Source: Rhodobacter sp. (GTDB lineage Bacteria > Pseudomonadota > Alphaproteobacteria > Rhodobacterales > Rhodobacteraceae). Taken from it: a DNA stretch of 64,000 nucleotides. A model generated the notes under the pieces. It saw only the letters and a list, made by a program, of their open reading frames with translations, was not told the DNA's origin and made no database searches. The position numbers and the translations under genes are program-made. This document shows positions 7,662-14,633 of this stretch, piece by piece (position 1 is the first letter of the stretch; the number at the start of each line of letters is the position of its first letter). The DNA is taken from the NCBI GenBank assembly GCA_020250445.1, contig JADCEF010000010.1, forward strand, positions 32,730 to 96,729. Direction: 5' to 3'.

Positions 7662-8443
7662 CCGCCACCCTTGGCAGAGTATTCGCTTTGGCCAGCGTCC
7701 TTGAAAACTTCTGCCGAAAACGTTGCTGCCCAGCTTCCCGTAATCGCGTAGGGCGTTCCGCCTGTCTCGATACCAAGGCCGAGCGGATCCTCGAAACGGT
7801 CGCTGAACTCGAACCCGGTAGCACCACGGATTTGCAAAATCGCACCTCGGCTATCAACCGCCCCGGTGAATACGCCACGAACGACACCGTCGCCATGCGA
7901 GAACTCGACACTTCTGAAATCATAGACCGCCTCGAAATCGTAGGAAAACGCGCCGCTCTCAGCGCGCCTGGCCGCGTCAGCGATCTGATCCGCAAGCCTG
8001 CGGAACGCTCCCTGCGCACCGTCGTTCCAAGCATACTGTTCTGCAATTTCCCGCAAATGCCCTATCTCCAGGAGATCGACAGGACGCCCGCCTCCAAAAT
8101 AGTAATGGTTCACGAAGTCGGTATCTGTCCATCGATCAGTACTCGAAGCCAGCCCCGTGGAAAATTCGTGAAAAGCGAACTCAGTTTCGCCCGAAATGTA
8201 GGGAACGGCCTCACAGCGGCAATTGTAGTCTTCGCCCGGATGACCTGACGGCGGCGGGTCTGACCAAGAAAAGATGCGGCCATCGTTAACGCGATGCGAC
8301 GTGCGAACCCGCTCGTCGTGCTGTGTTCGCCAAACATACTGACCGGTGGCACCGATCTCCTTGAGCAACAGCCTGATCGGTGTGCCCTTGCGGAGGTAGG
8401 CAATGAAGGCGGCGCGATAGGCGTCGGTGTGGTACATGTTCAT
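7658..8443 (-). CDS. Mu-F-like minor head motif protein, candidate toxin-like accessory gene
   Basis: A 261-residue protein read from MNMYHTDAYRAAF; the track start at 8584 would overlap ilvB. Residues about 28-75 (YVWRTQHDERVR, SHRVNDG, PGEDYNCRCEAVPY) match the C-terminal signature of phage Mu gpF-type minor head proteins (W-T-DxRVR-H-DG...PGxxxNCRC). The remainder ends in a strand-rich region (FEFSDRFEDPLGLGIETGG) of unknown function. Only the tail motif of the MuF domain is present, with no other phage gene nearby. MuF domains also occur fused to polymorphic toxins, which is why the coupled downstream gene is interesting. No clear ribosome-binding site precedes the chosen ATG. Confidence 0.6.
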   Translation of the reverse strand: MNMYHTDAYRAAFIAYLRKGTPIRLLLKEIGATGQYVWRTQHDERVRTSHRVNDGRIFSWSDPPPSGHPGEDYNCRCEAVPYISGETEFAFHEFSTGLASSTDRWTDTDFVNHYYFGGGRPVDLLEIGHLREIAEQYAWNDGAQGAFRRLADQIADAARRAESGAFSYDFEAVYDFRSVEFSHGDGVVRGVFTGAVDSRGAILQIRGATGFEFSDRFEDPLGLGIETGGTPYAITGSWAATFSAEVFKDAGQSEYSAKGGG

Positions 8444-8534
8444 GATCGGGAACTCGATGGGCCGGTGTTCCAGTATCACGCAATTTATGTAAAAACGTGT
8501 TAACGGCCCGTTCGCTGTTCGGCGGGATTGTTCA

Positions 8535-10316
8535 TCACACCAGCACCGCGCCTTTGGCCCCGATCGCCCCGCGCGTATCCGCATCGCCCAGCATCATCTC
8601 GTTATGTGCCTTGCCCGACGGGATCATGGGGAAGCAGTTTTCGTGCTTTTCCACAAGGCAATCGAAAATCACCGGCCCGTCATAGCGCAGCATCTCCAGG
8701 ATCGCCTCATCCAGATCGGCGGGGTCGGAACAGCGGATGCCTTTGCAGCCAAAGGCCTCGGCCAGCTTCACGAAGTCGGGCAGCGATTCCGACCAGCTTT
8801 GCGAATAGCGTTCGCCATGCAGCAATTCCTGCCACTGGCGCACCATGCCCAGGCGTTCGTTGTTCAGGATGAACTGCTTGACCGGCGCGCGGAACTGCAT
8901 CGCCGTGCCCATTTCCTGCATGTTCATCAGCCAGCTTGCCTCGCCCGCCACATTGATCACCAGCGCCCCGGGGTGGGCAATCTGCACGCCGATGCTGGCG
9001 GGCAGGCCGTAGCCCATGGTGCCAAGTCCGCCCGAGGTCATCCAGCGGTTCGGCTCTTCAAATCCCAGGTATTGCGCGGCCCACATCTGGTGCTGGCCCA
9101 CTTCGGTGGTGATGTAGCGGTCCATGCCCTTTGTCAGCGCCTCTAGCCGCTGCAGCGCGTACTGTGGCTTGATCGTGCGGTCGGAATTGGCGAAATCCAG
9201 GCAGCGCACCGCGCGCCAGGTTTCGATCTGCGCCCACCATTTCGCCAGCCCCGCCTTGTTGGTGCGCGACCCGCGCGCCTTCCACAGGGTCAGCACCTCG
9301 TCCAGCACATGGGCGATGTCGCCGACGATGGGCACATCGACGCGGATCACCTTGTTGATCGACGACGGATCGATGTCGATATGCGCCTTCTTCGAATGCG
9401 GGCTGAAATCCTTGACCCGGCCGGTGATCCGGTCGTCAAAGCGCGCGCCGATGTTGATCATCGCGTCACAGCCATGCATCGCCAGATTGGCCTCATAAAG
9501 CCCGTGCATCCCCAGCATCCCCAGCCAGGCCTGGCCCGAGGCCGGGTAGCAGCCCAGCCCCATCAGGGTCGAGGTGACGGGAAATCCGGTTGCATCCACC
9601 AGCTCGCGCAGCAGCCGGCTGGCGGCGGGGCCGGAATTGATCACGCCACCGCCGGTGTAGAAGACCGGGCGCTCGGCGGTTTCGATCATCTCGACAAGGC
9701 GGGCGATCTGTTCGGGGTCGCCCTGAAGGCGCGGCTGGTAATGGGCGGTGCGGGTCTGTTCCATCGGGGTATAGGTCGCGGTGGCGAACTGCACGTCTTT
9801 CGGAATATCCACCAGAACCGGGCCGGGCCGCCCGTGCGTGGCCACATGAAAGGCCTGGTGAATGGTCTCGCTCAGCTTCGCGGTGTCTTTCACCAGCCAG
9901 TTGTGCTTGGTGCAGGGCCGGGTGATGCCGACCGTATCGGCCTCCTGAAAGCCATCGGTGCCGATCATGAAGGTGGGAACCTGCCCCGTCAGAACCACCA
10001 GCGGGATCGAATCCATCAGCGCATCGACCATGCCGGTGACGGCATTGGTCGCGCCGGGACCCGAGGTGACAAGGACCACACCCGGCTTGCCGGTGGACCG
10101 GGCATAGCCTTCGGCCATATGGACCGCACCCTGTTCATGGCGCACAAGCACATGGCGGATGTCGTTTTGCTGGAAGATCTCGTCATAGATCGGCAGCACC
10201 GCCCCGCCGGGGTAGCCGAAGACCACCTCGACGCCCTGATCCTTCAGCGCCTGAACCACCATCCGCGCGCCGGTCATCGTCGCCGCTTTCGCCGATGTCG
10301 CATGTGCCTTGTTCAT
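8535..10316 (-). CDS. ilvB: acetolactate synthase large (catalytic) subunit
   Basis: A 593-residue ThDP-dependent enzyme that condenses pyruvate with pyruvate or 2-ketobutyrate in Val/Leu/Ile synthesis. The N-terminal GYPGGAVLPIYDEIF and RHEQGAVHMAEGYAR (catalytic Glu) are present, with the FAD-linked central domain and the C-terminal LGTMGYGLPASIGVQ. The metal-binding motif reads GEAS rather than GDGS, followed by ILNN at the expected distance; I recall GEAS as common in alphaproteobacterial enzymes, so activity is probably normal. It sits behind a leader-peptide attenuator. Its small-subunit partner is separated by foreign DNA and a terminator. Confidence 0.97.
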   Translation of the reverse strand: MNKAHATSAKAATMTGARMVVQALKDQGVEVVFGYPGGAVLPIYDEIFQQNDIRHVLVRHEQGAVHMAEGYARSTGKPGVVLVTSGPGATNAVTGMVDALMDSIPLVVLTGQVPTFMIGTDGFQEADTVGITRPCTKHNWLVKDTAKLSETIHQAFHVATHGRPGPVLVDIPKDVQFATATYTPMEQTRTAHYQPRLQGDPEQIARLVEMIETAERPVFYTGGGVINSGPAASRLLRELVDATGFPVTSTLMGLGCYPASGQAWLGMLGMHGLYEANLAMHGCDAMINIGARFDDRITGRVKDFSPHSKKAHIDIDPSSINKVIRVDVPIVGDIAHVLDEVLTLWKARGSRTNKAGLAKWWAQIETWRAVRCLDFANSDRTIKPQYALQRLEALTKGMDRYITTEVGQHQMWAAQYLGFEEPNRWMTSGGLGTMGYGLPASIGVQIAHPGALVINVAGEASWLMNMQEMGTAMQFRAPVKQFILNNERLGMVRQWQELLHGERYSQSWSESLPDFVKLAEAFGCKGIRCSDPADLDEAILEMLRYDGPVIFDCLVEKHENCFPMIPSGKAHNEMMLGDADTRGAIGAKGAVLV

Positions 10317-10385
10317 CGTCTTTTCCTATCCTCGGGCCGCTGTGTCGCGGCGCGTCCTTTCTTCCGTCGCTCGGCAGGCAGGCAA

Positions 10386-10414
10386 GAAAAAGCCCCCGGG
10401 GGTCAATCGGGGGC
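10386..10414 (-). terminator. attenuator terminator of the ilvB leader
   Basis: On the minus strand GCCCCCG (10414-10408) pairs with CGGGGGC (10398-10392), followed by TTTTT. Just upstream in the leader, GCGCATGGG (10455-10447, inside the leader peptide's last codons) can pair with CCCGTGCGC (10421-10413), whose end overlaps the terminator's 5' arm. This gives the mutually exclusive antiterminator and terminator pairings expected for ribosome-mediated attenuation. Confidence 0.75.
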
Positions 10415-10439
10415 GCACGGGAACCTCGATGGTCAACCG

Positions 10440-10487
10440 TTACCGGCCCATGCGCCTTCGCCTTACGATCACCACACCGCCGGGCAT
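10440..10487 (-). CDS. ilv operon leader peptide
   Basis: A 15-residue ORF, MPGGVVIVRRRRMGR, too short for the track. It has a strong AAGGAGG site five bases before its ATG and four consecutive branched-chain codons (GTG GTG ATC GTA). It lies between a putative promoter and an intrinsic terminator upstream of ilvB. Slow translation of the Val-Val-Ile-Val run when charged tRNAs are scarce would free GCGCATGGG to form the antiterminator. The Arg-rich tail covers that segment when translation finishes. Confidence 0.75.
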   Translation of the reverse strand: MPGGVVIVRRRRMGR

Positions 10488-10512
10488 GTCTGCCTCCTTG
10501 AACCTGCAGCGG

Positions 10513-10541
10513 ACCTTAGATAGGGCGCGCAGGGGCGTCAA
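10513..10541 (-). promoter_or_regulatory. putative ilvB promoter
   Basis: On the minus strand TTGACG (10541-10536) is followed after 17 bp by TAAGGT (10518-10513), about 26 bp upstream of the leader peptide ATG. The -35 match is good and the -10 match weak. The position fits a transcript beginning just before the leader. Confidence 0.4.
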
Positions 10542-10675
10542 CGGGAAATGCAGGTATAAACTGTCGCAATGACGTTTTTTTGCGCAATTTTATTGCTCTA
10601 TTCGGGCCGTACTGCGGAATAATCGGAAACATTCCTCTTTGCTGCGTGCCAGGGCGGCGGCGCGGCCCGGTCGCG

Positions 10676-11590
10676 TCACGCCATCAGGGCCAGATAGCCG
10701 CCATAGGCCGCCAGCAGGACCACACCCGCGATCCGGGGCAGGCCGCCCATAAGCGCCGCCACCACCGTCAGCCCGATGGCCGCAGCCGCCGCCCAGGGCA
10801 TGTCGATAGAGACAAAGCGGGCCTCTGCCGGGATCGGTGCGATCACCGCCGTCAGGCCCAGGATGCCGAAGATGTTGAAGATGTTCGACCCCACAATGTT
10901 GCCCACCGCAATCTCGGTCTGCTTGCGCAGCGCGGCCACCACCGATGTCGCCAGTTCCGGCAGCGAGGTGCCGACGGCCACGATGGTCAGCCCGATCACT
11001 GCCTCGGAAATGCCATAGGTGCGCGCGATTGTGGTGGCACTGTCCACCAGAAGCCGCGCACCGATGACCAGCACAACCAGCCCGCCCAGCGTCATCAGGG
11101 CCGCCTGCCAGACCGGGGGCAGGGGAAGGGCGTCATCCGGTTCGGCCTTGCCCGTCAGGAAGGCCACGGCAACAAAGACGATCAATCCGGCAAGCAGCAG
11201 CACCCCGTCCAGCCGGGTGATGTCGCCGTCCAGCAGCATGGCCCAGATCACCGCCGTGGCCAGCAGCATGAACCCAAGGTCGCGCCACAGCTTGCGCATG
11301 GGAAGGATCAGCGGTGCGATCACCGCCGAAATGCCCAGGATCAGCAGGATATTGGCAATGTTCGACCCCAGCACGTTGCCGATGGCAATCGCGGGCTGCC
11401 CCGCCAGCGCCGCCTGCACCGACACCAGCAGTTCCGGGGCCGAGGTGCCGAAGCCCACAATCGTCAGGCCGATCACCATGGGCGAGATGCGATAGGTTCT
11501 GGCGATGCTGCTGGCTCCGCGCACCAGGTACTCCCCGCCGAAGAACAGACCAAGAAGCCCGATCACGAACAGCAGATAGGTCAAGATCAT
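10676..11590 (-). CDS. calcium/sodium antiporter (CaCA family, YrbG-like)
   Basis: A 304-residue inner-membrane cation exchanger with about ten hydrophobic helices. The two alpha repeats are clear: GFGTSAPELLVSVQAALAGQPAIAIGNVLGSNIANI in the first half and VGTSLPELATSVVAALRKQTEIAVGNIVGSNIFNI in the second, each with the acidic ion-coordinating residue in (S/T)xPE. The start MILTYLLFVIGLLGLF follows a GGGGGG purine run; the track start at 11695 is upstream DNA. It is followed, after a gap, by the ilv leader in the same direction. Confidence 0.93.
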   Translation of the reverse strand: MILTYLLFVIGLLGLFFGGEYLVRGASSIARTYRISPMVIGLTIVGFGTSAPELLVSVQAALAGQPAIAIGNVLGSNIANILLILGISAVIAPLILPMRKLWRDLGFMLLATAVIWAMLLDGDITRLDGVLLLAGLIVFVAVAFLTGKAEPDDALPLPPVWQAALMTLGGLVVLVIGARLLVDSATTIARTYGISEAVIGLTIVAVGTSLPELATSVVAALRKQTEIAVGNIVGSNIFNIFGILGLTAVIAPIPAEARFVSIDMPWAAAAAIGLTVVAALMGGLPRIAGVVLLAAYGGYLALMA

Positions 11591-11695
11591 CCCCCCTGTA
11601 GCTGCCCCGTCACATCGGCGTGAATGCGCGCGGATACAAGGGGTTCCGGGACGAAAAACTGCCACGTCCCCGCATCGGCGCGCCCCGGCAGGCAA

Positions 11696-12082
11696 TCAGC
11701 GGCGCGCGATCAGGTCCCAGCGGTTGCCGAAGGGATCGCGCCAGACGGCGACGGTGCCATAGGATTCGTGGCGCGGCTCCCCCTCGAACACAATGCCTGC
11801 CGCCGTCATCCGCGCATGGTCGCGCGCGAAATCATCCGTCTCCAGAAACAGGAAGACCCGGCCGCCGGCCTGTTTGCCGATTGCGGCCACCTGCTGCGGA
11901 CCTTCGGCCCTGGCCAGCACCAGGGCAACGCCCCCGCCGGGCGGCTCCACCGTAACCCAGCGCTTGTGGCCCTGATCGATGTCCGCCGTCAGGCGAAACC
12001 CCATGACCGTCACGAAAAAGAAGATCGCCGCGTCGTAATCGGGCACCAGCAGCGCCAGCGCGCCCAGGCGTGCGCCGGTCAT
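11696..12082 (-). CDS. VOC (glyoxalase/dioxygenase superfamily) protein
   Basis: A 128-residue single-domain VOC protein starting [17 protein letters not shown]. The opening [20 protein letters not shown] and the closing [27 protein letters not shown] are the typical beta-alpha-beta-beta-beta module ends, with the DPFGNRWDL stretch common to bleomycin-resistance/glyoxalase proteins. Substrate cannot be told from sequence. Its ATG overlaps the bpt stop (ATGA), so it is translated with bpt. Confidence 0.85.
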   Translation of the reverse strand: MTGARLGALALLVPDYDAAIFFFVTVMGFRLTADIDQGHKRWVTVEPPGGGVALVLARAEGPQQVAAIGKQAGGRVFLFLETDDFARDHARMTAAGIVFEGEPRHESYGTVAVWRDPFGNRWDLIARR

Positions 12083-12915
12083 TCCCGCCCGGCGCGGCTG
12101 TCGGGCAGGGTGATGCGGGCCACCTGTTCGGCAATCGGGTCCACCGACAGCGGGTGCAGTTCGGCCTTGTGATCGGCCGGGTCGCCGATGCTTTGCCATT
12201 GGCCGCCCTTGTAGATCTCCAGCGCGTTGAACTTTGCCTTATAGCCCATCTTGCGGCTGCCCGGCACCCAATAGCCCAGGTAGACGTATGGCAGCCCGGC
12301 CTCACGCGCGATGGCGATATGGTCCAGAACCACATAGGTTCCCAGGCTGGCATCCATCAGGTCGGGGTCATAAAAGGAATAGACCATGCTCAGTCCGTCA
12401 TCCAGCAGGTCCGTCAGGCAGACAGCGGCCAGACGCCGCCCGTTTTCCTGCGGCCCGTTGGGGCGGGCATATTCGATGATGCGGCTGCGGATCGGCGTCT
12501 CTTCGATCATCGCGGCAAATTCGAAGATATCCATGTCGGCCATGCCGCCGTCGGCATGGCGCCGGTCCAGATAGCTGCGAAACAGCGCATACTGGTCTTC
12601 GGTTGCCCAGGGACTTGTCGCGTGGCGCGCCAGGTGCGCATTGCGCCGCAGCACCCGCCTTTGGGTGCGCGAGGGCACGAAATCGTCAACGCGGATCCTG
12701 GCCGAAATGCAAGCCGAACATTCCGCGCAGGACGGCCGGTACAGCACGTTCTGCGACCGGCGGAAGCCCTGCTTCGACAGGGTGTCGTTCAGCCGTTGCG
12801 CATGTTCGCCCTGCAGGGCGGTGAACAGTTTCCGTTCCATCCGCCCCTCAAGGTAAGGGCAGGCCTGCGGAGCCGTCACATAGAATTGGGGCGCGATGGG
12901 AAGGGTATGACGCAT
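12079..12915 (-). CDS. bpt: aspartate/glutamate leucyltransferase (arginyltransferase family)
   Basis: A 278-residue aminoacyl-tRNA-protein transferase of the N-degron pathway. The bacterial Bpt type moves leucine from Leu-tRNA to N-terminal Asp or Glu so that ClpS/ClpAP can degrade the target. Visible features are the N-terminal [16 protein letters not shown], the [23 protein letters not shown] cysteine pair, and the GNAT-like core [20 protein letters not shown]. The start [14 protein letters not shown] fits the family; 18 track codons before it do not. It overlaps the downstream VOC gene by four bases. Confidence 0.94.
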   Translation of the reverse strand: MRHTLPIAPQFYVTAPQACPYLEGRMERKLFTALQGEHAQRLNDTLSKQGFRRSQNVLYRPSCAECSACISARIRVDDFVPSRTQRRVLRRNAHLARHATSPWATEDQYALFRSYLDRRHADGGMADMDIFEFAAMIEETPIRSRIIEYARPNGPQENGRRLAAVCLTDLLDDGLSMVYSFYDPDLMDASLGTYVVLDHIAIAREAGLPYVYLGYWVPGSRKMGYKAKFNALEIYKGGQWQSIGDPADHKAELHPLSVDPIAEQVARITLPDSRAGRE

Positions 12916-12982
12916 GGCCGACAGGATGTGCAACTTCCCGACGTTAGCAAGGCCTGATCGTGCCGCCAAGCACCGACTTCAT

Positions 12983-13423
12983 TCAGTTGCGCGCAGGTTT
13001 GTTGATCGCCACTGTTCCCAGCACCAGGTCGCTCAGCCCCTGGCCGCGCGCCGTGGTCAGCATCAGGCCCATGGACAGAAGCTGCGGCAGCAGCGTGCTG
13101 ATCGTCAGCGTATAGCCCAGCGTGTGCAGAAACGCCGTGCCAAGGTCAAACTTCGCGCCGGTCCGGTCGCGGAATTCGATTGCCATCAGCCGCATGCCCG
13201 GCGTCGCTGAATGGCGCGCGAGGCTGATGGTCCGGTACAGAAAGCTGATGGTCAGATACAGCGCCGGCAGGAAGAACAGCGAAAGAAACAGGGTAAAGGG
13301 CACAACGATCATGGTTATGATCGCAATCACGATCGCATCCACAACCCAGGCCAAAGCGCGTTTTATCGGCACATCGGCATAGAATTCGGCCTGATGGTCG
13401 GGGTCGGGCAATGTGGTGTACAT
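12983..13423 (-). CDS. RDD family membrane protein
   Basis: A 146-residue inner-membrane protein starting MYTTLPDPDHQAEFYADV. The RDD signature is visible as KRALAWVVDAIVIAI (Arg, then Asp in the first helix), a second helix pair around FLSLFFLPALYLTISFLYR, then SATPGMRLMAIEFRDRTG, the conserved motif between helices. A third hydrophobic stretch follows near TLLPQLLSMGLML. The function of RDD proteins is mostly unknown; some act as ion antiporters. It lies between bpt and the DUF2852 gene, all in one direction. Confidence 0.85.
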   Translation of the reverse strand: MYTTLPDPDHQAEFYADVPIKRALAWVVDAIVIAIITMIVVPFTLFLSLFFLPALYLTISFLYRTISLARHSATPGMRLMAIEFRDRTGAKFDLGTAFLHTLGYTLTISTLLPQLLSMGLMLTTARGQGLSDLVLGTVAINKPARN

Positions 13424-13487
13424 CGGCGGTATCCCTGGACTTTGGTCTGGTGTGGGCGCAGCCCCGGTCGGGGCCGCGCAAGACGCA

Positions 13488-13925
13488 TCAGTACTGGCCG
13501 GTTTCGGGCTGCGCCGCGACCGGGGCCTGCACACCTTTGACGCGCTCCTGCATGAAGGCGTCGAACTCCTGCTTGTCCTTCGCCTCGCGCAGGCGCTGCA
13601 GGAAGGCGTCGAAGGCCTGCTGTTCGTCTTCCAGACGACGCAGCGTTTCACTCTTGTAGGCGTCAAAGGCGCTGTTGCCCGAAGACATCCAGGCCCCTTC
13701 GTGCAGGCGGGTCATGTGCTGCATCCGGCGGCCGCCGCAGGAAGAGGATCGGTTGAACATACGTTTGCTCCAGATCAAGTAGGCCAGCAGGGCAAGTCCC
13801 ACGGGCCAGAAAAAGACAAACCCCAGGACCATGGCGGCGATCCATGCGGGTTTGCCACGGTCGTCAAGCCAAGCTTCCGCCCGGCGTGGCCAACTGGTGA
13901 TGCCGGTCGAAGTCATCGTCGTCAT
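13488..13925 (-). CDS. DUF2852 family protein
   Basis: A 145-residue protein. One transmembrane helix (AWIAAMVLGFVFFWPVGLALLAYLIW, about residues 27-52) is followed by a charged, helical C-terminal half (FDAYKSETLRRLEDEQQAFDAFLQRLREAKDKQEFDAFM) that could form a coiled coil. The FDAY/FDAF repeats and ExxAFxxFL pattern are typical of DUF2852, which is common in alphaproteobacteria and uncharacterised. It starts the minus-strand run that continues with the RDD gene. Confidence 0.85.
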   Translation of the reverse strand: MTTMTSTGITSWPRRAEAWLDDRGKPAWIAAMVLGFVFFWPVGLALLAYLIWSKRMFNRSSSCGGRRMQHMTRLHEGAWMSSGNSAFDAYKSETLRRLEDEQQAFDAFLQRLREAKDKQEFDAFMQERVKGVQAPVAAQPETGQY

Positions 13926-14017
13926 GGGCGGTCTCCCCGTTGCGTGCGTTGATGTGAATTTCGTTCACATTGCAGGATTTTGGGACGGAGCAGCCGGTCT
14001 TCAAGGGGTATGTTAAA

Positions 14018-14524
14018 TTATTTTACATGCCCGGCACTCTGCCTTGGCGCGGGCTGGGCCGTGAACTCGGCCAAGGCCGCGCCGGTGATGCGCCGCAACA
14101 CAGCGGGCGCAATGGCGAAGATATGGCGGGGCGTGCCGGCCGCAGCCCAGACCACGGCAAAATCCATCAGGCGCGGGTCCATCCACAGGGCACAGGGATT
14201 GAGGTGCCCCAGCGGTGCCACGCCGCCGATGGCAAATCCGGTTTCGGCCCGGATCAGCGCGGCGTCCGCCCGTTCCAGCGGCTCTTGGGCCAGGGTGCTT
14301 GCCCGGTCAGGGTCGATGCGGTTTCCGCCTGCGGTCAGAAACAGCCTGAGCTGACCGCTGCCGCTGCCCCGGAACAGGACCGACTTGACGATCTGGTCCA
14401 GCGCGCAGCCGGCCGCAGCTGCGGCCTGCTCTGCGGTCCGTGTCTCGGCTGCCATTTCGCGCAGATCGAACGCAACGCCTGCCGCGTCCAGGGCGGCGCG
14501 GACCCGTTCCAGACTTTTGCTCAT
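14018..14524 (-). CDS. YbaK/EbsC-type aminoacyl-tRNA deacylase
   Basis: A 168-residue single-domain protein of the YbaK/ProX superfamily, which hydrolyses mischarged aminoacyl-tRNA such as Ala- or Cys-tRNA(Pro). Visible core segments are KSVLFRG (with the conserved Lys), LFLTAGGNRID, and IGGVAPLGH, matching the family's K...T/AGN...GG.sP.G pattern. The start MSKSLERVRAALDAAG fits the usual length; the longer track frame overlaps glnE on the other strand. Specificity is not decidable here. It diverges from glnE with about 110 bp between starts. Confidence 0.88.
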   Translation of the reverse strand: MSKSLERVRAALDAAGVAFDLREMAAETRTAEQAAAAAGCALDQIVKSVLFRGSGSGQLRLFLTAGGNRIDPDRASTLAQEPLERADAALIRAETGFAIGGVAPLGHLNPCALWMDPRLMDFAVVWAAAGTPRHIFAIAPAVLRRITGAALAEFTAQPAPRQSAGHVK

Positions 14525-14633
14525 GCCATCCTCCCCAAGCTCTGGGGGCGAACCTGCCCGCAAACCGGCCCCCGCCGCAAGCCGCGCGATGGGACAGGTT
14601 GACCCTGCGCCTGCCCGGCGCGACACTGCACCC

